Assembly: GCA_013426755.1 (NCBI GenBank)
Contig: AP019861.1
Span: 669,067 to 733,066, forward strand
Length of the DNA: 64,000 nucleotides
Origin: Spirochaetota bacterium
GTDB taxonomy: Bacteria; Spirochaetota; UBA12135; COTS27
Direction of reading: 5' to 3'
The translations under genes were made by a program, and so were the position numbers. Below the pieces are notes generated by a model. That model worked only from the letters and a program-made list of their open reading frames with translations. It searched no databases and was not told the DNA's origin. How positions within the stretch are numbered: the stretch's first letter is position 1; each line of letters starts with the position of its first letter. Positions 56,404 to 64,000 of the stretch are shown here, in pieces.

Positions 56404-56960
56404 TAGAATAAGGTTAGCAGAGTAAGTCACCTAATGTTAAGTGAAATATTATGCGTTTCAATGCCAGTATAAGTGGTTCTAGTCCCTAAAACAACCTCCT
56501 ACAATAAATCCTTGCAGTAAATGAATCCTTGCAATAAATCAAATGTATTTAATAAATGCTCAATGTTATGATTTAATGGGATGGTCAAGGGCTATTAATG
56601 GTATAATTATTGCTTTAATACTCAATAACACCGTAAAAATAAGTAAGAAATAACAGCAAATAACAGCAAATAATAGCAATCATACGCTAAATCAACAGCA
56701 ACCGTACTTTAAACAAGCCACATTACACATTAACAATAATAAATCAGAACAATAAATTCAGATCAATAAATCACATAAGTAAATCATGTTTAACGTAAAT
56801 CATATTAACCGCAGTATTATTATTATTTATTATAATAGGCTGCGTGTTAAATATTAAGAGCCCTACGTTAAGGTAATCAAATGTTTTTATAAATAATATT
56901 TTAAGTTATATTGTAAGAATAAAATAACTTTATATTGATATATTATATAAGAGTACGACA
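56404..56960. other. AT-rich gap before yajC
   Basis: These 557 bp carry loose repeats: tgcaataaatcaaatg words at 56505-56545, gcaaataacagcaaataatagc at 56650-56680, and aataaatcaga/aataaattcaga at 56745-56790. At 56599-56607 is TGGTATAAT. The last 60 bp, rich in ttatattgatatattatataa, may hold the yajC promoter. No gene is seen. Confidence 0.5.
56599..56607 (+). promoter_or_regulatory. Extended -10-like site upstream of yajC
   Basis: TGGTATAAT has the same sequence as the sites at 22308, 39316 and 61647. It is 353 bp from yajC, so it would give a long leader if used. No -35 is visible. Confidence 0.3.
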
Positions 56961-57368
56961 ATGATAGATATATTGTATGCGCAAGCAAATAATTCGGGTG
57001 GGAGTTCTCCATTTGGAGTATTTTTACCGTTTGTATTGGTAATACTGATCTTTTACTTTTTGCTTATTCGTCCGCAGGCTAAGAAACAAAAAGCACTTGA
57101 ACGCAAGCGTGAAAATCTCCGCAAAGGTGATATTTTCATCACGAGTGGTGGTCTTTATGCAAAAGTCAATCACTTTAAAAATGATGGTAAAATCGTAGTG
57201 GCAGAACTCGCTAAAGATGTTCGTGTAGAAGTCGTGCGTGCGACTATTATGGAAGTTCTAGGAGTGGGCGCTGAAGCAGAAACGACCTCTAAGTCCGACG
57301 CTCAGTCAAAATCTGCTAAAACCACGCAACAAAAATCCAATGGAAGCAATAACAAAGGCAGAAAATAA
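56961..57368 (+). CDS. yajC: Preprotein translocase accessory subunit YajC
   Basis: YajC is a single-span membrane protein of the SecDF-YajC complex. The 135 residues have one hydrophobic segment (about 20-42, FGVFLPFVLVILIFYFLLIRPQ) ending in the family's RPQAKKQK motif. The conserved cytosolic part follows with LRKGDIFITSGGLYAKV. A Lys/Ser/Thr/Asn tail from about 110 is low-complexity. It precedes secD by 83 bp, the normal order. Confidence 0.95.
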   Translation: MIDILYAQANNSGGSSPFGVFLPFVLVILIFYFLLIRPQAKKQKALERKRENLRKGDIFITSGGLYAKVNHFKNDGKIVVAELAKDVRVEVVRATIMEVLGVGAEAETTSKSDAQSKSAKTTQQKSNGSNNKGRK

Positions 57369-57451
57369 GGTTCTGTACTTATGTTTCTAAGAAAAACTTA
57401 CTTGCGTTTTTTATAAACACCCCTTAGATTATTACGGTTCTAGTACACGTT

Positions 57452-59149
57452 ATGGCAAAGTCATCTAGATTATTTATAGTTCTACTCTTTATCAGTGTGA
57501 GCGGATATTCGCTCTATCCGTCGCTTGAATACTATTTCTTTACGGACAAAAAAATTAGAGACCTAGTTGAAAATAAAGGTCGATTCGCTGCTTCGTCTCT
57601 TGCTGGCAATGAAGAAGTTGTGCTAGAACAACCTGCTGAAACAGATGCAACCGACGTACCACCTGCTTTGCCCGATGATATTGATATTGCCAATGATCTA
57701 GGACTAGATACAGATGAAGTTCCAGTACCACCTGCCCAGTCCGATCTAACGAATGACGTAGCAGAAATAGAGCCCACTACAACTAATCCCCTAGACGATC
57801 CTGCCACTAAATTAGCTTATGATAAGGCTAAGGCAACACGTATCAAGGCTATTAAACCAGGTTTGGATTTAAGCGGAGGATTGTCTATCGATGTCGAGGC
57901 GGATTTTGCTAAATTAAGTGAGCTTACTGGGACACCGCTAGCTGAGATCGATGCTGAAGCACGGCAAGAAGCTATTGATAGAATTGTGACCAAAATTCAA
58001 AATCGCATCGATGCAGCAGGTGTTTCTGAAATCACTATTCGTAAACAACCCAATTATCGATTGACTATTCAGATTCCCGGTGAAACGAGTTCTGAGCGGG
58101 TGCAGAGCCTTGTCTCTACAACGGGAAGATTAGAATTTAAACTTGTCGACAATGAGGCTAGTGAATCTTATACCTATGATGAGAACATTGATGGTCAAAA
58201 TCCTACGCATAGCGATCCTAGTCGTGAAGTGGCATTTTTTTACGAACCCAATGAACTTGGGAAACGCGAACGCAGTTATCCCGTTGTTCTCGAACGTGAG
58301 GTCTTAATCGACGGTGACAATATTCAAAATGCTAGACTTGATTACAATCAGTACGGCGAACCTGTGGTGGCGTTTGAACTCAATAGTATTGGAACGAGTC
58401 AATTTTCAGAAGTGACGGCACAAAATACAGGACGCAGTTTAGCGATTTTACTCGACGGAAATGTAATGTCGGCTCCCAATATTAATCAACATATCCCAAG
58501 TGGACAAGCTCAGATCTCAGGTGGATTCACGCTCGATGAAGCGCGTGATTTGGCATTGATTCTAAGGTCAGGAAGTTTGCCTGTGCCGATTAGAATTATT
58601 TCAGAAGATATCATTGCTGCTAAGTTAGGCGAAGAGCTTAGAACACGTGCTTTTCAAGCCCTCTTTACGAGTCTTATCGTTATAATTTTGTTCATGCTTG
58701 TCTATTATCGTTTTTCAGGTTTAATAGCTGTGACGGCACTTGTATTAAATGCTATTCTTATCATTTCTTTTCTAGCTTCATTTGGCTTAGCGCTCTCTAT
58801 TTCGGGTATAGCAGGGCTACTCCTTACTATTGGGATGTCTATTGATGCTAATGTCATTATTTTTTCACGTATTCGTGAAGAACTCAAAAGCACGAAGGGT
58901 AATATAGCCGACTCTATTCGCAAAGGGTACGCACGAGCGTTCTGGACTATCTTCGATGCCAACGTGACAACGCTTATTGCTGCATTCATGTTGTTTTACT
59001 ACGGTTCTGGCTTTCTGCAGGGATTTGCAACGACACTGTTTGTAGGAATAATTGTCAGTATGTTCACGTCTTTGTTTGTGACGCGACTGATATTTGATTT
59101 TTTACTTGATCTTGGCTATATCAGACGTCATTCTGCATTGATTATTTAG
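57452..59149 (+). CDS. secD: Protein translocase subunit SecD
   Basis: SecD uses the proton gradient to pull exported chains through SecYEG. The 565 residues start with a membrane segment (7-27). An acidic Pro/Asp/Val-rich stretch (about 45-120) comes next and is larger than usual. The periplasmic P1 domain follows with GLDLSGGLSIDVEADF, IVTKIQNRIDAAGVSE and LDGNVMSAPNINQHIPSGQAQISGGF. A five-helix RND membrane domain has the conserved GMSIDANVIIFSRIREE. It is followed by secF after 81 bp. Confidence 0.96.
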   Translation: MAKSSRLFIVLLFISVSGYSLYPSLEYYFFTDKKIRDLVENKGRFAASSLAGNEEVVLEQPAETDATDVPPALPDDIDIANDLGLDTDEVPVPPAQSDLTNDVAEIEPTTTNPLDDPATKLAYDKAKATRIKAIKPGLDLSGGLSIDVEADFAKLSELTGTPLAEIDAEARQEAIDRIVTKIQNRIDAAGVSEITIRKQPNYRLTIQIPGETSSERVQSLVSTTGRLEFKLVDNEASESYTYDENIDGQNPTHSDPSREVAFFYEPNELGKRERSYPVVLEREVLIDGDNIQNARLDYNQYGEPVVAFELNSIGTSQFSEVTAQNTGRSLAILLDGNVMSAPNINQHIPSGQAQISGGFTLDEARDLALILRSGSLPVPIRIISEDIIAAKLGEELRTRAFQALFTSLIVIILFMLVYYRFSGLIAVTALVLNAILIISFLASFGLALSISGIAGLLLTIGMSIDANVIIFSRIREELKSTKGNIADSIRKGYARAFWTIFDANVTTLIAAFMLFYYGSGFLQGFATTLFVGIIVSMFTSLFVTRLIFDFLLDLGYIRRHSALII

Positions 59150-59230
59150 AAATAATTTTTTTAGAAGTATTTTTAACTGCATACGTGGTTATCCGTAAAA
59201 GTTTTTATAAAGGTTTTCATAAAAGTTTTC

Positions 59231-60433
59231 ATGAAAGATATCAATTTCTTTAAATTTCACTACTTTTTTCTAGCCCTATCCTTCGCCATAGTGGTTGCTA
59301 TGGTTGTTTTATTGACAGTTAGGGGCTTTAATTATGGCACAGATTTTAGAGGAGGCCTGGAAGCAACCGTTGTTCTAACAGAAACTGCTGCAGGCGAAGT
59401 AGGAACAATTGACTCAGAGACCCTGCGTGAACAACTCGCTTCTAGTGGTCTTAATACCGAAGTACAGGAAATATTGACACGGCAAAACACATTTCTTATC
59501 AGATTTGCCATTTCTGAAGCAGATGAAATCACAGCGGTGACTGATCCTGAGAAAACTACTGAAACTACTGAAACCACTGAAACCACTGAAACCACTGAAA
59601 CCACTGAAACCACTGAAACCACTGAAACCACTGAAACCACTGAAACCACTGAAACCACTGAAACCACTGAATTACAAAACTCACAAACACCAGAAACCAC
59701 TGATAATAATAACAACAACGATAGCAGCACCGAAGACACGCAGTCCGCTTCATCCGATGTGCAAATTCCCTTTGCACCCGTAACTGAAAGTGAGGAAGCA
59801 GAGAATAAAACAGAAGTCCTCACCCCCGCTACGAAATTAAAGCAAGCTCTAGCCAAGCATTATGATGAAACAGAATTCTCTATTTTACAGAGCAGACTTG
59901 TAGGGAGTGTCCTCAGTGCTGAAAATAGAACGAATGCTATCTGGACGTCTCTGGTTGTACTTGTTCTTATTATCGGGTATCTTACATTGAGGTTTGAATT
60001 TCCGTTTGCGCTGGCTGCGATCAGTGCGGTTATTTATGACGTGATGGTTATTTTAGCCTTTGTGTTACTGTTAGGCGATGAACTCACTATTCTTATCATC
60101 GTTGCTATTTTGACAACATTCGGGTATTCGGTCAATGATACGATTGTCCTGTTAGATAGAATTCGTGAAGAGACACCCACATACACGTCTAACAATTACA
60201 AAAAACTTGTCAACCTGGCTATCAATAGAGTCTTAGGCCGTACAATCATTACGTCCTTTACGACATTGGCGGTTGTGATGGCGTTATATCTAGCGACAAC
60301 GGGCGATTATCGTATATTTTCGTTTTATTTGATTATTGGTCTTCTGAGTGGAACGTATTCATCCATTTATATTGCGCCTACGTTTTTATTTCTTTGGAAT
60401 AGGTATGTACGTAGTTTCTTAGAAACAACGTGA
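59231..60433 (+). CDS. secF: Protein translocase subunit SecF with an ETT repeat
   Basis: SecF is the partner of SecD. The 400 residues have TM1 (about 12-32), the motif GTDFRGGLEATV (36-47), a short periplasmic domain, and five further helices. The helices carry GYSVNDTIVLLDRIREE and NRVLGRTIITSFTTL. Between about 107 and 205 the periplasmic domain is interrupted by an insert of 12 consecutive Glu-Thr-Thr units followed by Asn/Ser/Thr/Glu-rich sequence. SecF is usually about 300 residues, so this insert accounts for the extra length. The DNA is a 9-bp perfect repeat. Conserved helices are intact, so the protein is probably functional. Confidence 0.95.
   Translation: MKDINFFKFHYFFLALSFAIVVAMVVLLTVRGFNYGTDFRGGLEATVVLTETAAGEVGTIDSETLREQLASSGLNTEVQEILTRQNTFLIRFAISEADEITAVTDPEKTTETTETTETTETTETTETTETTETTETTETTETTETTELQNSQTPETTDNNNNNDSSTEDTQSASSDVQIPFAPVTESEEAENKTEVLTPATKLKQALAKHYDETEFSILQSRLVGSVLSAENRTNAIWTSLVVLVLIIGYLTLRFEFPFALAAISAVIYDVMVILAFVLLLGDELTILIIVAILTTFGYSVNDTIVLLDRIREETPTYTSNNYKKLVNLAINRVLGRTIITSFTTLAVVMALYLATTGDYRIFSFYLIIGLLSGTYSSIYIAPTFLFLWNRYVRSFLETT
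59561..59668. repeat. 9-bp in-frame tandem repeat in secF
   Basis: There are twelve units: gaaactact once, then gaaaccact eleven times without change (59570-59668). It encodes (Glu-Thr-Thr)12. The perfection of the copies over 99 bp points to recent or ongoing expansion. Confidence 0.98.
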
Positions 60434-60579
60434 TCATCGGTTAACGGGTTGCTGTTTTATTAAAGTTAAAAGATACTGCCCTACTTAATTATAAAGATTA
60501 CACTCTGCCTTACTAGGTTTTGTAAGTAAGTTTGTAAGTTTGGTGGCAGTTTTGTTCTAAACAACAATAACAACTAGGT

Positions 60580-61305
60580 TCAAATAGCCACGTAACGTCT
60601 GCGAGCTTTAACTTGTATTAAGGTTTTTGTTTCTAAAACATAAGCGGACAATTTTCCACCATACACGCACCCACTGTCTAGTCCGATAGCATTTTTTTTG
60701 ATGAGAAGTCCCTGGGCAGCCCAGTGACCGTAAAAAACAGTTTTTTTGCCTGTATAATAATGATGCCAGGGTTTGTTATCAATAGTCCGTACATTTACAA
60801 TGAATTCTGGCGGACATTCTGCTAGTGAAAAATGTGGATGAAAGCCGCCATGCACTGCAATAAAATTTTCTTCATCGATATAAAGTGGAAACGATTTAAT
60901 AAAATTGTGCCCCTCTGCGCCTAGTGAGGCTTTTAAAGCTTGGTAGTGCGGTAAAGAATTAACTGCAGGAGGGGTGTTTTTTGATGTAGGTATGAGGTGT
61001 TTTTTTAATTGATAACGCGTAGTTCTCTGATCTGGAAAGTCTTTTAATGCCATGAGATAAGACCATTCATGATTGCCTAAGAGCGAAATGTGGTGATGAT
61101 GATGAACCCATTCGATAACTTCCTTAGGGTGCGGGCCTTTGCCGATAAGGTCTCCTAAGAAAAGGATTTTTATTTTGTGCGGAGCAATATCTCGCATTAA
61201 GACGTTGATTTTTGCTATAAGTTCTAACAATTCGTCTAAGCAACCATGGACGTCGCCTATGAAAACAGTACGAGATGGAGATTGTTTTTTAGATTTTAGA
61301 GTCAA
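60580..61305 (-). CDS. Calcineurin-like metallophosphatase (ApaH/PrpE type)
   Basis: This belongs to the serine/threonine phosphatase-like metallophosphoesterases, which include diadenosine tetraphosphatase and phosphoprotein phosphatases. The 241 residues show the metal motifs GDVHG (18-22), GDLIGKG (51-57) and GNHEW (76-80), then HGGFHPH and YGHWAAQG with a final GLDSGCVYGGKLSAY. The order matches ApaH/PrpE-like enzymes; substrate is unknown. The frame starts with TTG at 61305 and no Shine-Dalgarno is seen. An insert around 100-115 (KKHLIPTSKNTPPAVN) is low-complexity. It stands alone between two plus-strand blocks. Confidence 0.85.
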   Translation of the reverse strand: MTLKSKKQSPSRTVFIGDVHGCLDELLELIAKINVLMRDIAPHKIKILFLGDLIGKGPHPKEVIEWVHHHHHISLLGNHEWSYLMALKDFPDQRTTRYQLKKHLIPTSKNTPPAVNSLPHYQALKASLGAEGHNFIKSFPLYIDEENFIAVHGGFHPHFSLAECPPEFIVNVRTIDNKPWHHYYTGKKTVFYGHWAAQGLLIKKNAIGLDSGCVYGGKLSAYVLETKTLIQVKARRRYVAI

Positions 61306-61490
61306 AGGTAGGAGGACGTTTAGCTGCGCAGTTTATTATGTGATGATATTATAAATTGACTGGTCTCTACCTGCCTAAAAAAAATCAATTTCTTTCATGA
61401 TCGCATAGATAATAGCCATTTCTAGATATTGACCCCGCTATTTCTGGGTAGGAGTGGCATTCACCATTCATTAATACTCTTAATACCTCT

Positions 61491-61535
61491 AATACTCTCA
61501 ATACTCTCAATACTCTCAATACTCTCAATAAGACT
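61491..61535. repeat. 9-bp tandem repeat, five identical copies
   Basis: aatactctc is repeated exactly from 61491 to 61535, with decayed copies (taatactct, taatacctct) just upstream. Confidence 0.95.
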
Positions 61536-61646
61536 TAATTGCCCAGTGGAAGAAAGAGATAAGTCTAATTTTAATGTCGCTAACGGTCATATTTCATAAA
61601 ACTAAGACAATAACTGCCGCTAAGATGATGTAATGAGACGATGTAA

Positions 61647-61655
61647 TGGTATAAT
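61647..61655 (+). promoter_or_regulatory. Promoter candidate for the PASTA protein gene
   Basis: TGGTATAAT lies 121 bp before the PASTA gene ATG. It is the fourth copy of this nonamer in intergenic DNA upstream of plus-strand genes. No -35 stands out. Confidence 0.4.
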
Positions 61656-61776
61656 TAGATCAATATCACTTGCGTTTGGGTAGAAATCAAGCGTTCAAAG
61701 AGAGTAGTTAAACGCGTTCAAAAAAGCGATCGATAAAAGCGATCAATAAAAACGATCAAAAAAGCAGAGATCAACA

Positions 61777-63072
61777 ATGGCAATAAAGAAACACAGTGAT
61801 TATCCATTTAAGCGAACAACTCATGATTCTTCAAAACCATTGAATACAGGGAAACTAGCACCCAAAAACAAAAAAGACCACCGTTTAGTAGACCCGCGGG
61901 TCACTCCTGAGATGCCTAAGAAACCCGTACAAGTATCGATGGTAGTCTTAGCTAAGTACACGGTCCTATTAGGAAGTGTGTTTAGTTTTATATTTTTGGT
62001 GGCGTTCTGGGTGATGATTGGCAATCGCGAGATACATGTTCTTGAAAATTTTAGAGATCAAGATTTGATTGTGACGTTGAAGTGGCTGCAGGAACGTGAT
62101 TTGAAGCCTATTGTATATGAAAAATTGGCAGCGGATGTCGATCGGAATCGAATTATTTCTCAAAACCCCGAACCAGGTATGTTTGTTAAGGAGGGGCGCG
62201 CTGTTACACTCATCGTCAGCGCAGGGACACAATTAGAGATCATGGGCAACTTCATCGGTAGCGAGTTTGGTCTTGTCAAAAAACAAATTTATACACAACT
62301 TGCTGGTGCGCGTAGGATTCCGCGTGTCGTTAAAATTGAACGGTTCTCAGAAACAGCGCCAGAAGGCATTATCATCGATCAATTACCACGTCCTGATGAA
62401 CAAATAGACGTCGAACAGGATATTGTCTTTTTTGTAAGCCGTGGCCTCGTCGAGAACAGTTTTCGTGTCGAGGACTTTCGCATGGAAGCTTATCGTAAAG
62501 TTTATGACAATCTCACCAGTAAAGGAATCGACGTCCAGGTCAAATTTTTACCCACCACAGACCCCGCTAAGGCAGGACTCATCTTCGACCAGGATATTTC
62601 GCCAGGAACGATAGTTGCCGAAGGAACAACCGTGAAATTTACGGTTGCTATTGAAGGCAATGACACCAATCTAGACGCCGCTGCGCTGCCCCTTGAAAAG
62701 TTGCGCGTTTTTACAATGCGCGTTCCTTTTCCTGTAACATCGTTAGCAGAAGTAACCGCGTCAGACCAGAATGTAGCTAATAATAACAACCAGTATTACT
62801 GTCCTTGTCTTGGTACGTCGGCTATTTATGAAGACAGAACGGCGTTATCTAATATCAGTGAGAATGATGATAAGGCAGCGGCACGTGAGATCGTTTTACG
62901 TGACATTGAGTTTGTTATCAGCGACGCGGTGCAAGAAGATTATCGTGTGGTCTACCGATCTATTCTTGCTGGGCGACTGGCTAGTTTTCCATACCGTACC
63001 GTTGGGACTGGAAAAATTGATGTCTATATTGATGGAAAATTTTATAAAAGCGAACAGTTTGCGGATGAGTAA
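61777..63072 (+). CDS. Membrane-anchored protein with three PASTA domains
   Basis: PASTA domains bind peptidoglycan fragments or beta-lactams. The 431 residues have a basic cytosolic N-terminus (1-55), one transmembrane segment (about 57-82, LAKYTVLLGSVFSFIFLVAFWVM), then three PASTA repeats (about 88-150, 153-223, 226-294). The repeats have the typical QNPEPGMFVKEG, DQLPRPDEQIDVEQD and DQDISPGTIVAEGT turns. The C-terminal 135 residues carry an unconserved stretch with Cys-Pro-Cys. There is no kinase or penicillin-binding domain, so it is a stand-alone sensor or scaffold, an architecture I associate with spirochaetes. It is followed by a UvrD/Rep helicase gene. Confidence 0.88.
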   Translation: MAIKKHSDYPFKRTTHDSSKPLNTGKLAPKNKKDHRLVDPRVTPEMPKKPVQVSMVVLAKYTVLLGSVFSFIFLVAFWVMIGNREIHVLENFRDQDLIVTLKWLQERDLKPIVYEKLAADVDRNRIISQNPEPGMFVKEGRAVTLIVSAGTQLEIMGNFIGSEFGLVKKQIYTQLAGARRIPRVVKIERFSETAPEGIIIDQLPRPDEQIDVEQDIVFFVSRGLVENSFRVEDFRMEAYRKVYDNLTSKGIDVQVKFLPTTDPAKAGLIFDQDISPGTIVAEGTTVKFTVAIEGNDTNLDAAALPLEKLRVFTMRVPFPVTSLAEVTASDQNVANNNNQYYCPCLGTSAIYEDRTALSNISENDDKAAAREIVLRDIEFVISDAVQEDYRVVYRSILAGRLASFPYRTVGTGKIDVYIDGKFYKSEQFADE

Positions 63073-63167
63073 GACGACGTACTGCGATTATATTGAGCTG
63101 TTTGTTAGTGTGTATTGAGCTGTTTATTATTGTGAATTAGTGTGAATGGGTGTAGAATGAAAATTTT

Positions 63168-64000
63168 ATGGCAGCGGCAACTTCTCTAATTTCTATGCGT
63201 CTGAATGCTAAGCAACGTGAAGCGGTAGAGGTCACGGATCGGCATGTCCTTATTTTAGCTGGGGCGGGTTCTGGCAAAACACGGGTTATTACGGCTAAGA
63301 TCTTCCATTTGATTAAAAACTTAAATGTAGACCCCTATTCATTGCTGGCTATGACTTTTACGAATAAGGCGGCTTATGAAATGCAAGAGCGCATCAAACA
63401 ATTTTTACAAGTAGTAGATCATTACAATACCCGCTTGACTTCTGCTGATGAAGAAACCAATCGGTATCTAAATCCACATCGCAGTACGGATGATTTAGAA
63501 ACTCAGTCGAGGCAGTCCTCCTCTTCACATGCCGCTGTATCGGTAAAATTTGATAGAACAGATGAAGTAAGCTTAGCAGAAGGAGGGGCTACGCAGTCAA
63601 AGTTTCCAAGTAAGTCGCAGTATAAAAATCGGTCGCTAAGGTCGTATGAAAGGTCAATTATGACATTTCACGCCTTCGGAGTGAGATTTTTAAGAATGTT
63701 TTTACATTTGTTGCCAGCTAGGCAGAATGGTTTTGTTATTTGTGATGACACACAAAAAAAAGCATTTCTGCGAGAAATATTTAAGGAACATGATTTCAAT
63801 GTTCAGGAATTGAAAGAAGCGAGTAGGTTTATCAGTCTTGCTAAGAACAAACTTATTTTCAGTGACGCATCTGATCTGGAAGGACAGATAGATAAGAATT
63901 TCACGTTTCCACTCAAAACCAAGAAAAAATCTTTTTTAACTATTTACCGTGCTTATGAAAAACTTCTAATAGAGAGCAATCGTGTTGATTTCGATGATCT
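63168..64000 (+). CDS. UvrD/Rep family DNA helicase (3' end outside the window)
   Basis: This is the beginning of a superfamily 1A helicase used in DNA repair or replication restart. The frame from ATG 63168 is open to the window end (277 codons seen). It shows LNAKQREAV (Q motif region), motif [15 protein letters not shown] (29-42), motif Ia [15 protein letters not shown] and motif Ib [11 protein letters not shown], then the start of the 1B domain. Between Ia and Ib about 60 additional residues, Ser/Asp/Arg-rich, interrupt a spacing that is usually 25-30. There is no Shine-Dalgarno; ATG 63195 is another possible start. PcrA, UvrD and Rep cannot be separated from this part. Confidence 0.9.
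   Translation, partial: MAAATSLISMRLNAKQREAVEVTDRHVLILAGAGSGKTRVITAKIFHLIKNLNVDPYSLLAMTFTNKAAYEMQERIKQFLQVVDHYNTRLTSADEETNRYLNPHRSTDDLETQSRQSSSSHAAVSVKFDRTDEVSLAEGGATQSKFPSKSQYKNRSLRSYERSIMTFHAFGVRFLRMFLHLLPARQNGFVICDDTQKKAFLREIFKEHDFNVQELKEASRFISLAKNKLIFSDASDLEGQIDKNFTFPLKTKKKSFLTIYRAYEKLLIESNRVDFDD

Larger units (their letters stand above)
61306..61776. other. Divergent gap between the phosphatase and PASTA genes
   Basis: These 471 bp contain a 9-bp array (61491-61535), an extended -10 (61647-61655) and, at about 61690-61770, repeated words of the type gcgatcaataaaa / acgatcaaaaaag leading up to the PASTA gene start. No gene is seen. Confidence 0.55.

Noticed and set aside
59332..59856. 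Minus-strand open frame across secF
   Set aside because: It is the antisense of the ETT repeat (a Val-Val-Ser run) and exists only because the 9-bp unit lacks stops on that strand.
60560..60600. tRNA T-loop-like word ggttcaaatagcc
   Set aside because: No acceptor, D or anticodon stems can be built around it, and it overlaps the end of the phosphatase gene.

Overview
The window looks like a chromosomal segment of an AT-rich bacterium, most plausibly a spirochaete. This rests on gene content: a PASTA-only membrane protein, a MoxR/DUF58/BatD-like cluster, a dCache class III cyclase, a cyclophilin-FKBP fusion, csrA, and periplasmic proteins with relaxed lipoboxes. No rRNA or tRNA gene was found, so the assignment is an inference. 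No phage, transposase, integrase or CRISPR array was recognised.

Layout. 1-4009 (+): end of an unknown gene, ftsY, prfB and tyrS. 4061-18402 (-): an aspartate/glutamate racemase, a dCache adenylate cyclase, a dicarboxylate/glutamate symporter, an amino-acid binding protein, thrS, pyrE, DUF58, MoxR, a BatD-like protein and csrA. 19030-29214 (+): a TPR lipoprotein, a YfiH/PgeF-type protein, accB, a secreted nuclease, an LPP20-like exported protein, a (methyl)malonate-semialdehyde dehydrogenase and alanine dehydrogenase. 29255-33454 (-): a MenE-like acyl-CoA ligase and a MetX-MetW fusion. 34295-36345: a VanY-like peptidase (+) and a PfkB sugar/nucleoside kinase (-). 36972-42202 (+): branched-chain amino-acid transporter genes livJ, livH, livM and livG. 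42730-50916 (-): rsfS, an LCP-like protein, gltD and gltB. 52289-60433 (+): the cyclophilin-FKBP fusion, a giant ManA-like protein, yajC, secD and secF. 60580-61305 (-): a metallophosphatase. 61777-64000 (+): the PASTA protein and the start of a UvrD/Rep helicase.

Metabolism fits an amino-acid-using organism. It takes up branched-chain amino acids, polar amino acids and dicarboxylates, assimilates ammonia by GltBD, converts alanine to pyruvate, and makes methionine precursors from homoserine. Protein export (FtsY, YajC-SecD-SecF) and translation (RF2, TyrS, ThrS, RsfS) are ordinary.

The most distinctive feature is tandem repeats. Most intergenic regions carry a different minisatellite, with units of 9, 10, 12, 14, 15, 16, 17, 18, 22, 45 or about 52 bp. 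Similar expansions enter coding sequence, as an ETT run in SecF, an Asp-X run in a lipoprotein, and low-complexity inserts in PyrE, MenE, the racemase, MetXW and UvrD. Two arrays of about 52-bp units flank the liv permease genes. A 15-bp array supplies in-frame start codons to one exported protein. Strong Shine-Dalgarno sequences are few.
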